A stretch of 15,946 nucleotides of DNA from DASWHX01 sp036397995 (GTDB lineage: Bacteria > Bacteroidota > Bacteroidia > Cytophagales > Cyclobacteriaceae), in NCBI GenBank assembly GCA_036397995.1, contig DASWHX010000215.1, positions 1-15,946 on the forward strand, read 5' to 3'. The first letter of the stretch is position 1; each line of letters opens with the position of its first letter. Shown piece by piece: positions 6,103 to 13,176 of the stretch. Made by a program: the position numbers and the translations under genes. The notes below the pieces were generated by a model, which worked only from the letters and a program-made list of their open reading frames with translations, was not told the origin of the DNA and searched no databases.

Positions 6103-8265
6103 ATGGCATTAATACGAACCAGAGCGCTGGAAATGGTTGCCAATCGCAAAACAGAACGGATTGTACCTCCAGCCGACAAGATTTCCGATTATTTCGGGGT
6201 TAATTCCTTCAACCTGAATACGATGAAATCAATGTTGTCACAACATGTTTTCAGAAGAATCGCGAAAGCTATAGCGGAGGGCACACCTATTGATGCCGAA
6301 GCAGCAGAGGCTTTAGCTTCTTCAGCAAAAAACTGGGCAATTTCCAAAGGAACAACGCATTATACTCATTGGTTTCAGCCACTTACCGGGGCAACAGCGG
6401 AAAAACACGATTCCTTTTTTAACGCGATCTCTGGTATTGAAGAATTCAAAGGGAGTACCCTGGTGCAGCAAGAACCTGATGCATCATCATTCCCACATGG
6501 AGGGATGAGAAGTACTTTTGAGGCAAGAGGGTACACGGCCTGGGACCCAAGCTCTCCGCTTTTTATTTGGGGAAGAACTCTTTGTATACCTTCAGTCTTC
6601 GTCTCTTATACAGGTGAGGCGTTGGATTACAAAGCGCCGCTTTTGAAAGCTGTTGAAGCCCTCGACAAAATCGCCACCCGGATTTGTCAATTGTTCGATA
6701 AAGATGTAGCCAAAGTAACTCCTACTCTTGGTTGTGAACAGGAATACTTTGTCATAGATAAGGCTTTATTTTCTGCCCGGCCAGACCTGGTAATGGCAGG
6801 AAGGACGCTATTCGGTCACAACCCGGCCAGGGGTCAGCAATTAGATGACCATTATTTTGGATCGATTCCCAGCAGGATATACAATTTTATGAAGGATTTT
6901 GAGATTGAGGCCCTCCAGTTGGGAATTCCGGTTAGCACAAGACATAATGAGGTTGCCCCGAGCCAGTTTGAAGTGGCTCCAATTTTTGAAGACATAAATG
7001 TGGCTACAGATCACAATCAACTCCTGATGGACGTTATGAATAGAGTTGCAGACCGTCATGATCTGAAGGTAATATTTCATGAAAAACCCTTTGCCGGATT
7101 AAACGGAAACGGCAAACATAATAACTGGTCTCTTATGACCAATACGGGCGTTAACTTGCTGGCACCTTCGAGTTCAGCAAGAGAGAATCTCCAATTCCTG
7201 GTTTTCCTTGTGAACACAATAAAAGCTGTTCATGATTATGCTGACTTACTAAGAGCGAGCATTGCTTCAGCCGGCAACGATCACAGACTGGGAGCTAATG
7301 AAGCGCCTCCGGCAATCATTTCTGTTTTTATAGGCGCAGAACTATCTGCTGTTCTGGATGAGCTCGAGAGCAGCGGAAATGTACGCATAAGGAAAGGAGA
7401 CAATATGTATATGAAAATGGGTATCGATAAGATACCCCAGATCATTGTAGATAATACAGATAGAAACAGAACATCGCCTTTTGCCTTTACAGGTAATAAA
7501 TTTGAATTCAGGGCCGTGGGTGGTAATGAGAATGTTGCCGCTCCCATGACCGTTTTAAATCTGATCGTTGCAGAACAATTGCGGATTTTTCTGGATGAAG
7601 CCAACAAGGAAATGCAGAAAGGAACCGAAAAAAGGCTGGCAATTGCCAATATCCTTAAAAAGTATATTAAAGATTCAAAAAAGATTCGATTTGAGGGAGA
7701 TAATTACTCGCAGGTTTGGCAAAAAGAAGCGGCAAGGCGGGGCTTATCCAATATAAAAGATACACCTAGGGCGCTGGATGAATATTTAAACCCAAAATCA
7801 GTTAAACTTTATGAAAAACACGGAGTCCTGGTTAAGAGAGAATTGGAGGCTCGAAATGAAATTCGATTGGAAAATTATATTTTGAAAATTCAGATTGAAG
7901 CCCGTGTAATGGGTGACCTGATTCTCAACCATATAATACCTACGGCGATAAATTATCAAAATAAACTATTAACAAATGCAAAAGGTCTTAAGGAGTTGGG
8001 TGTTGATAATAAAGAAGTAGTCAGGAATATAAAAGCCATAGGAGTTCATATCAAAACAATTTCTACCCTGGTGGAAAAAATGGTGCAGGACAGAAGGAAG
8101 ATTAATAAGATTGATGATCAAAGAGAAAAAGCAATTCAGTACTGTGACAATATAAAGGGTAAATATTTTGATACCCTCAGGGAAGCTGTTGATGCTTTGG
8201 AATTTTTGGTTGATGATGAAGACTGGCCTTTGGTTAAATACCGGGAATTGTTGTTTTTAAGATAA
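6103..8265 (+). CDS. glnN: Glutamine synthetase type III
   Basis: Catalyses ATP-dependent condensation of glutamate and ammonium to glutamine, the main ammonium-assimilation step in the cytoplasm. The 720-residue length fits type III enzymes (about 700-730) and not type I/II. The N-terminal GSIII-specific domain carries HYTHWFQPLTG (about 86-96). The catalytic domain shows TRHNEVAPSQFEVAP (279 onward) and NGNGKHNNWS (334-343), both typical of GSIII. A long, charged helical C-terminal region (about 590-720) is also typical. GSIII forms double-ring dodecamers and lacks the Tyr adenylylation loop of type I enzymes. Start choice: MALIRTRALE is the first ATG, and the N-terminus reads as the family does. 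No PII, amt or glutamate synthase gene is adjacent. It is convergent with the acidic-protein gene, with 49 nt between the stops. Confidence 0.96.
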   Translation: MALIRTRALEMVANRKTERIVPPADKISDYFGVNSFNLNTMKSMLSQHVFRRIAKAIAEGTPIDAEAAEALASSAKNWAISKGTTHYTHWFQPLTGATAEKHDSFFNAISGIEEFKGSTLVQQEPDASSFPHGGMRSTFEARGYTAWDPSSPLFIWGRTLCIPSVFVSYTGEALDYKAPLLKAVEALDKIATRICQLFDKDVAKVTPTLGCEQEYFVIDKALFSARPDLVMAGRTLFGHNPARGQQLDDHYFGSIPSRIYNFMKDFEIEALQLGIPVSTRHNEVAPSQFEVAPIFEDINVATDHNQLLMDVMNRVADRHDLKVIFHEKPFAGLNGNGKHNNWSLMTNTGVNLLAPSSSARENLQFLVFLVNTIKAVHDYADLLRASIASAGNDHRLGANEAPPAIISVFIGAELSAVLDELESSGNVRIRKGDNMYMKMGIDKIPQIIVDNTDRNRTSPFAFTGNKFEFRAVGGNENVAAPMTVLNLIVAEQLRIFLDEANKEMQKGTEKRLAIANILKKYIKDSKKIRFEGDNYSQVWQKEAARRGLSNIKDTPRALDEYLNPKSVKLYEKHGVLVKRELEARNEIRLENYILKIQIEARVMGDLILNHIIPTAINYQNKLLTNAKGLKELGVDNKEVVRNIKAIGVHIKTISTLVEKMVQDRRKINKIDDQREKAIQYCDNIKGKYFDTLREAVDALEFLVDDEDWPLVKYRELLFLR

Positions 8266-8314
8266 TGATTGAATACGAAGGTGTGGGAATGCCTTGCAGA
8301 AATTCTGGCGTTTC

Positions 8315-8689
8315 TTAATCTTCTTCTTCTTCTTCTTCCCCTGCCTGATCTCGGATGGGGTCATCATGGTCAAAGCCACTGGATTCTTCTTCCTCAGCGG
8401 AATCCGTTACTATTTCTTCTTCAATTTCCGCGCTAAAATCTTCCCGCAGATTTCCTTCATCGTCATAGTCTTCATCGTCTTCAATGATTCGCTCTGCTTC
8501 CAGAGTCGTCATCCTGACCAGGTAGTAAACTTCATCAGTTTCAAACGGCAAGGCAGAAACTTTTTTCCCTTCTTTATTGGTAAATGAAATTAAGTTTTGT
8601 GCAAACCCGTGTGGATACTCCAATTTCAGTTGTGATACAACTTCTTCAGGCAGCGCATCATAATCTTTAACGATTCTTCTCTTGTCCAT
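8315..8689 (-). CDS. Small, highly acidic protein of unknown function
   Basis: A 124-residue protein in two parts. Residues 1 to about 75 form a probable globular domain (MDKRRIVKDYDALPEEVVSQ, then a region with SALPFETDEVYYLVRM). The rest is an acidic, probably disordered tail dominated by Glu and Asp, ending in six Glu and one Asp. I recognise the N-terminal pattern as a small family common in Bacteroidetes, sometimes mislabelled 'DNA primase'; nothing here supports primase activity. An ATG 20 codons upstream (8749) is possible, but 8689 is preferred. GGAG at 8700-8697 lies 7 nt before it, and the extension would encode an unlikely Pro/Trp-rich stretch across a hairpin. It lies about 100 nt after the lipoprotein hydrolase gene, as last gene of the minus-strand run. 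Confidence 0.78.
   Translation of the reverse strand: MDKRRIVKDYDALPEEVVSQLKLEYPHGFAQNLISFTNKEGKKVSALPFETDEVYYLVRMTTLEAERIIEDDEDYDDEGNLREDFSAEIEEEIVTDSAEEEESSGFDHDDPIRDQAGEEEEEED
8321..8338 (-). repeat. (GAA)6 trinucleotide repeat in coding tail
   Basis: Six uninterrupted TTC units on the plus strand read as six GAA (Glu) codons at the end of the acidic protein, one Asp codon before the stop. Slippage would change the number of Glu residues without shifting the frame. Confidence 0.9.
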
Positions 8690-8696
8690 ACTGTTA

Positions 8697-8700
8697 CTCC
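8697..8700 (-). promoter_or_regulatory. Shine-Dalgarno GGAG for acidic-protein gene
   Basis: GGAG on the minus strand lies 7 nt from the ATG at 8689. Most genes here lack such a site. It decides the start in favour of 8689 over the in-frame ATG at 8749. Confidence 0.5.
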
Positions 8701-8705
8701 ATAAC

Positions 8706-8732
8706 GGCGGGCCTAAAATAGGAGAGGCCGCC
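8706..8732 (-). promoter_or_regulatory. GC-rich hairpin in leader of acidic-protein gene
   Basis: GGC (8706-8708) pairs with GCC (8730-8732), and GGCCT (8710-8714) pairs with AGGCC (8725-8729). Together they form an 8-bp GC-rich stem with one bulged G (8709) and a 10-nt loop. It lies between the lipoprotein hydrolase stop and the acidic-protein ATG, 16 nt upstream of that ATG. No U-tract follows on either strand, so it is not a standard intrinsic terminator. It may be an mRNA stability, processing or translation-control element. Confidence 0.45.
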
Positions 8733-8792
8733 CAAGTAATCAATACCAATAGAGCATAAAAGTAAAAAATCTGCGAAAAGTATCAAGAGTAA

Positions 8793-9674
8793 TTATGGAT
8801 TTTCAACCTCTTCCAAATAACTAAGAATTGCAGACTTGATTAGTCCGGGATTATTCCATGGAATAAAATGATCTGCCTCTGTCTCAACCTGTATTTTTAG
8901 CGGAGCATTGATAATCATCTTTTGGGCGAATTTTGCATTATCCGGATCTACCAAATTATCCTTGCTGCCCTGAATCACAGTTGTTGGAGCTTTGATCTCT
9001 TCCCAAAGTGGAAGCATTTGTTCTAATTCTTTCCTGAGATGAAGTATTTCTCGGTTCGTCATATCCAGAGAGGCAGGTAAAATCCACCTTATGAATGGTA
9101 ATGCCAATGGAAACCTGTACCACTCTTCAGGTTCCAAACCAGGATCAATGGATGGAGAAACAAGAATTAATGCACCAACTTCTTTTGGATAATTAATCGA
9201 CATTCGTGCAGCGATTGGTCCGCCAAGGGAATGTCCAACAAGAATCGCGGGCTTACCGGATTTATTATATTGAAACAAGGCTGACAATAATTTTGATTGT
9301 TCTGCAACTCTGGTTTCCGGCATGCCTAAGTCTGAGTATCCATAGCCAGGCCTGTCGACGGCAACAAGCTGAGCTTTTGAATAAAGGTCAGCGTCCTTCA
9401 GAAAATGCCTGAATGCATTCCAGGAGCCGGGAGCGCCATGTACAAAGATTACCATAGGCAGGGAATCAGATCCAATTGTAGCAAAATTAATATTCCGGCC
9501 TTCGAACTTAATTTTTTTGATAACAGGTTGGTGGTATTGGTCTCTGTAATATTCGGCAATTTCTTTTGGTGACATCCTGAAAGAAAAGCACCCCGAAATA
9601 AGATGCGGAGTGATTACCACCACTGCAGTTAGAATAACGATTTTTCTTAACCATTTTTTCCGGTAGGAAAACAT
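8793..9674 (-). CDS. Lipoprotein alpha/beta hydrolase
   Basis: A 293-residue serine hydrolase of the alpha/beta fold. The N-terminus has basic residues (RKKWLRK), a hydrophobic core and a lipobox ending ISG-C29, so the mature protein is probably lipid-anchored and faces the periplasm. The oxyanion region is HGAPGSW (79-85). The catalytic triad is readable as S149 (GHSLGG), D239 (GSKDNLV) and H269 (ADHFIPW). A lid-like insertion (about 175-225) separates the core halves. The substrate is unknown; haloperoxidase- or epoxide-hydrolase-like annotations would be guesses. The start codon follows the S41 peptidase stop with a single-nucleotide gap, so the two are almost certainly cotranscribed and translationally coupled. 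This suggests a shared envelope role. Confidence 0.87.
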   Translation of the reverse strand: MFSYRKKWLRKIVILTAVVVITPHLISGCFSFRMSPKEIAEYYRDQYHQPVIKKIKFEGRNINFATIGSDSLPMVIFVHGAPGSWNAFRHFLKDADLYSKAQLVAVDRPGYGYSDLGMPETRVAEQSKLLSALFQYNKSGKPAILVGHSLGGPIAARMSINYPKEVGALILVSPSIDPGLEPEEWYRFPLALPFIRWILPASLDMTNREILHLRKELEQMLPLWEEIKAPTTVIQGSKDNLVDPDNAKFAQKMIINAPLKIQVETEADHFIPWNNPGLIKSAILSYLEEVENP

Positions 9675-9675
9675 T

Positions 9676-11337
9676 TTATTTTCCAGAACTTAATAAGGAT
9701 TTGTATTCACTTGAGTTTTCTAACACATCTATAGCCTTACCCAGAACTTCATCATGCTTGAAGTTTGCTTCAATTATGCCGGATTCAGGATAATACATGG
9801 AGACGATGTAGCTTTCCAATAACATCTTTAGCTCATCCTTGTGAAGGTGGATGTCGGATTTCTTGTTTATTTCTATGGTCTCTTGAAGGTCAATCAATTG
9901 ATTTTCTATGCTTAAAAAATACTTTTCATACTTGGATGATTGGATTAAATCTTCCAGTTCCCGATCAAGGTCGGTTGTGTATTCGTATTCTTTCTCCGAT
10001 ACCCAATTAACAAACTCCTCAAACTCCGCGTCTGCTAATCTGAAATTCCTGGGAGGTTCTATCCTGCTATGCCTTGATTTATATCTGGCCGCAAATTCAA
10101 AGAAATACCCGTTTTCATCCATCGCCTGACCGATAGAGGAGAGTTCCAGTGAATGAACTTCCACATCTGGATCAATGCCGCCGCCATCATAAACCGTGCG
10201 TCCATTTTTTGTTAGGAAAGCTGTTTTTAAACTGTCGGGTACTGTTCCAACACTTCCATCTGGGTTTCTGTGTGCATAATCAAGAGATTGAATACTTCTG
10301 CCGCTTGGAATATAGTATTTTGCGATAGTAATTTTTACCTGAGAGTTATAAGGAATGCTCCGGGGTTGTTGAACCAATCCTTTTCCGTAGGATTTTTCGC
10401 CAATGATAACCCCTCGATCCAAATCCTGGATGGTCCCGGCAACAATTTCGGAAGCAGAAGCGCTACCACTATTAATTAAAATTACAAGAGGAATGCTCAA
10501 ATTAACCGGTTCGCTTCTGGTTTGAAAACTTCTGTTAACGCTGGCGTCCTTCACCTTCCCCCGAGTGTAAACAACTTCAATTCCTTTCGAAATAAAAATA
10601 TTAGTGATGGCTACAGCTTCATCAACAATTCCACCGGGATTTTCCCGTAAGTCCAAAATAATTTTCTTCGCTCCTTTGTTGATAAGATTCCTTACTGCTT
10701 GTTGGGCTTCATCCCCGGCACCAAAAGTAAAACCAACCAGCAAGAAATAGCCGATATCATCAGTTAACATGGTGTAATAAGGAACATTGGGATCGGTTAT
10801 CTTTTCGATTTTGAGTGAAAAGTCCCTGGCCTGAGATTCTCCATATTTGAGAACAGACAGTGTTATATGATTGCCAAGCTGACCGCGCATCAGTTTGCCT
10901 GTTTCATCCAGATTAAGGGCTGAGATTTCAACCCCATTTACTTTTGTAATTTCATCACTTACGATTATTCCTGCTCTGAAGGCCGAGTAACCTTCAAAAA
11001 CTTTTGTGATCATGGTCTTGCCATTCATCTTGGTGATTTGAATGCCGGTTCCACCATATTGCCCGGTGGTTTCATAGCGGAAATCTTCAATATCATCTTC
11101 AGGAATATAATTTGTGTAAGGATCAAGGGACTGAAGCATCGCGTCAATTCCAGTGCGCATTAATGTATTTGGATTTACTTCGTCGACATAGTAATTATTA
11201 ATTTCTTTATATACTGCCGCAAAAATCTCGAGATTCCTGGCTATTTCGAAGTAACGATCAGAACTTCTGAAAGCTACAAAAGCAGTGGTAAATACCAGCA
11301 GGAGACCAAGCCCTATAATCCTCTTATTTCTCTTCAT
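9676..11337 (-). CDS. S41 family C-terminal processing peptidase (CtpA/Prc-like)
   Basis: A periplasmic serine protease that cleaves near the C-terminus of substrate proteins. The 553 residues begin with a basic N-terminus and a hydrophobic segment (7-23), an uncleaved anchor or signal peptide. A PDZ domain (about 92-178, GTGIQITKMNGKTMI, AFRAGIIVSDEI) precedes the S41 core. The catalytic set fits CtpB/Prc spacing: S294 (GSASASE), K319 25 residues later (SYGKGLVQ), and Q323. LDLRENPGG (about 228-236) is the usual substrate-cradle motif, with E in place of the common N/G variants. A roughly 150-residue C-terminal extension of charged helices follows the core, as in many Bacteroidetes members. 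A 72-nt gap separates it from the KAS III gene upstream. TAAATTTA in that gap is only a weak promoter candidate. Confidence 0.93.
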   Translation of the reverse strand: MKRNKRIIGLGLLLVFTTAFVAFRSSDRYFEIARNLEIFAAVYKEINNYYVDEVNPNTLMRTGIDAMLQSLDPYTNYIPEDDIEDFRYETTGQYGGTGIQITKMNGKTMITKVFEGYSAFRAGIIVSDEITKVNGVEISALNLDETGKLMRGQLGNHITLSVLKYGESQARDFSLKIEKITDPNVPYYTMLTDDIGYFLLVGFTFGAGDEAQQAVRNLINKGAKKIILDLRENPGGIVDEAVAITNIFISKGIEVVYTRGKVKDASVNRSFQTRSEPVNLSIPLVILINSGSASASEIVAGTIQDLDRGVIIGEKSYGKGLVQQPRSIPYNSQVKITIAKYYIPSGRSIQSLDYAHRNPDGSVGTVPDSLKTAFLTKNGRTVYDGGGIDPDVEVHSLELSSIGQAMDENGYFFEFAARYKSRHSRIEPPRNFRLADAEFEEFVNWVSEKEYEYTTDLDRELEDLIQSSKYEKYFLSIENQLIDLQETIEINKKSDIHLHKDELKMLLESYIVSMYYPESGIIEANFKHDEVLGKAIDVLENSSEYKSLLSSGK

Positions 11338-11409
11338 ATCATTCCAGGCGATTTGTAAACTAAATTTACGAAAATGGAGTCTTTTTGTTTATAAAAATTC
11401 AATAATAGG

Positions 11410-12408
11410 TTACCAACGGATTAATGCCGATGCCCATGTAAACCCACTTCCGAATGAAGCAAGACATATCAAATTTCCTGCCTGAATCTTTTTGTCACTC
11501 CAGGCCTCGCTCATTGCAATAGGAATACTCGCCGCGGTTGTATTTCCGTATCGCATTATGTTGTTGAAAACTTTATCATCCGACAAACCGAGCTGCTTTT
11601 GAACATGCTGGCTAATTCTTAAATTAGCCTGGTGCGGGATTAGTAAATCAATATCCGTTTGTTTCAGATTATTGGCAGCGAGCGCTTCCTGAATTACTTC
11701 ATGAAATCTGACGATGGCATGCTTGAAAACATCTCGTCCATTCATGTGCACATAAAATGTATCGCCGTCAATGAGTTCGTGGCTCAACCTGACCTTTCTA
11801 CTGCTGCCGGGATCCTTTACAAATAATTCTTCTGCATATCTTCCATCTGCATGAAGATGAGTAGACAGAATTCCTTGATTTTCATTATCGGTTGCCCTCA
11901 GGATTGCTGCACCTGCACCGTCCGCAAATATTACATTTGTACCCCTGTGTTCGGAATCCATTATCAAAGCCGAGGATTGAATTTCCGCGCCAATAACCAG
12001 TATCGTGTTATACATGCCGGTGCGAATGAATTGATCGGCAACACTCAAGCCATAAATAAATCCTGAACAGGCATTTCTTAAATCAAGTGCGCCAATTCCA
12101 TGCAAACCCAATTCCCTTTGCAAAAGCACACCAGATCCCGGGAAGAAGTAATCGGGGGTAATTGTGGCCAGGACAATAAATTCAATTTCTTTCATTGAAA
12201 TTCCGGCTCTCTCCGCGGCCATTTTTGCTGCTGTTGCCGACATATTGGAAACCGTGTCTTTTTCAGGGTCAAAGTACCGTCTTTCTTTGATTCCGGTTCT
12301 TTCGGTAATCCATTCATCGGAAGTATCCATAATTTTTGCCAGATCATCATTGGTTACCACTCGTTCAGGCACATAATGTCCAACTCCTATTATTTTTGAT
12401 CTTCGCAT
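11410..12408 (-). CDS. fabH: 3-oxoacyl-ACP synthase III (KAS III, FabH-like)
   Basis: A thiolase-fold condensing enzyme; classical members join acetyl-CoA and malonyl-ACP to start fatty-acid synthesis. The 332 residues show the KAS III Cys-His-Asn triad: C114 (RNACSGF), H259 (LIPHQAN) and N289 (YGNTTAAS). The 30-residue H-to-N spacing equals E. coli FabH (244/274). TSDEWITERTGIKERR (29-44) and the C-terminal SFGSGFTWASALI are also typical. The C-to-H distance (145) is somewhat longer than in E. coli (132), because of an insertion around the SEHRGTNVIFADGAGA region. No plsX, rpmF, fabD or acpP lies nearby, and the sequence resembles a Bacteroidetes KAS III subgroup. It could therefore be a specialised paralog rather than the housekeeping FabH. 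It sits between the SRAP-like gene (47 nt) and the S41 peptidase. Confidence 0.88.
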   Translation of the reverse strand: MRRSKIIGVGHYVPERVVTNDDLAKIMDTSDEWITERTGIKERRYFDPEKDTVSNMSATAAKMAAERAGISMKEIEFIVLATITPDYFFPGSGVLLQRELGLHGIGALDLRNACSGFIYGLSVADQFIRTGMYNTILVIGAEIQSSALIMDSEHRGTNVIFADGAGAAILRATDNENQGILSTHLHADGRYAEELFVKDPGSSRKVRLSHELIDGDTFYVHMNGRDVFKHAIVRFHEVIQEALAANNLKQTDIDLLIPHQANLRISQHVQKQLGLSDDKVFNNIMRYGNTTAASIPIAMSEAWSDKKIQAGNLICLASFGSGFTWASALIRW

Positions 12409-12436
12409 AACATTAAATAAGTGTTTCTAATATAGC

Positions 12437-12456
12437 ACCTATTATTAAAGATAGGT
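12437..12456. repeat. Short inverted repeat at end of SRAP-like gene
   Basis: ACCTAT (12437-12442) and ATAGGT (12451-12456) form a perfect 6-bp stem with an 8-nt loop, touching the last base of the SRAP-like stop codon. It is AT-rich and without a U-tract, so it is a weak candidate for anything beyond a small hairpin in the leader of the KAS III gene. Confidence 0.3.
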
Positions 12457-13154
12457 CAATCAAAAAGGGAATAATTCCCAAATTGATCTGCCGCAGGTGC
12501 AGGTTTGGCTAATTCGGGTCCTTCTGCATTTAATGAATGAATTCTGGACGAGACTGTAAAAAATGATAATTCGTCATTGGAGTAAGGTTTGATTATTGAT
12601 ATTAGATCATCTGATCCCGAAGACTTTTCAAGCCAGATTTCTTCTTCATCCTGATGAAGGATTGCGGGAAGTGAAGGCGTAATTTGTTCAATTACCTGGG
12701 GAGATTTAGTTTGAATCATGGAAAAAGTGTGCACTTCATTTCCAGATTCATCTTCGTATTCTTCCCATAATCCTGCAATTGAGAATAGAACTTGATTTAG
12801 GGTAACAATACGATAGGGAATCATCTCCTTTTTGCCCACCTTTTTCCATGCGTAAAAACCGTCGGCAGGAATAATGCATCTATGAGCAGCAAGTTTTCTT
12901 TTGAGATTTGCTTTTATGGTGAGGTCTGAAGAATCTGCAAAGAGAAGTTTTTGGCCTACAGGTTTTGCTTTGGCTAATTCGGGAGTTTGACCCCAGTGAA
13001 AATAGCTTAATCCACCCCGGCCTGATAATGTGATTATCGGCACCAACTGCGTTGGTGCGGCATTATATTTTGGTTTATATTTCTTATCCACTTCGATCCC
13101 AAATCGTTCCTCTAAATTCAAAGCAGGCCTTGAAATTGAATATCGCTCAATCAT
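12456..13154 (-). CDS. SRAP-fold protein (YedK/HMCES family) lacking the catalytic residues
   Basis: The 232 residues follow the SRAP layout: N-terminal RYS (4-6), YNAAPTQ (30-36), WG (54-55), RCIIPADGFYAWKK (92-105), AGLWE (127-131), SLPAIL (161-166), and a C-terminal VSSRIHSLNAEGPELAKP. Active family members bind abasic sites in single-stranded DNA and cross-link them through Cys2. Aligned by eye to E. coli YedK, Cys2 is I2, Asn75 is F72, Arg77 is D74, Glu105 is A102 and His160 is T159. All five key residues are therefore replaced, although the scaffold is kept. The start is secure: an in-frame TAG lies three codons upstream, so no MCGRY-type N-terminus is hidden. It follows the YheT-type hydrolase by 22 nt and probably shares its transcript. 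It may bind DNA without cross-linking or have a new role; function is not known. Confidence 0.85.
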   Translation of the reverse strand: MIERYSISRPALNLEERFGIEVDKKYKPKYNAAPTQLVPIITLSGRGGLSYFHWGQTPELAKAKPVGQKLLFADSSDLTIKANLKRKLAAHRCIIPADGFYAWKKVGKKEMIPYRIVTLNQVLFSIAGLWEEYEDESGNEVHTFSMIQTKSPQVIEQITPSLPAILHQDEEEIWLEKSSGSDDLISIIKPYSNDELSFFTVSSRIHSLNAEGPELAKPAPAADQFGNYSLFD

Positions 13155-13176
13155 AACAGGCTAATTTAGCAAATTC

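Noticed and set aside
7281..7649. 122-codon open frame on the minus strand
   Set aside because: It lies wholly inside glnN, which has strong family motifs throughout, so it is a shadow frame.
8266..8314. Terminator between glnN and the acidic-protein gene
   Set aside because: Only a short palindrome (CAGAAATTCTG, 8297-8307) with almost no loop is present and no clean U-tract follows. Not enough to call.
8294..8587. Phe-rich 97-codon open frame on the plus strand
   Set aside because: It is the complement of the acidic Glu/Asp-coding gene; GAA/GAT codons read backwards give Phe/Ile-rich sequence.
8690..8749. Longer start for the acidic protein at 8749
   Set aside because: The extension spans the GC-rich hairpin and encodes an unlikely Trp/Pro-rich stretch, while GGAG is well placed for the ATG at 8689.
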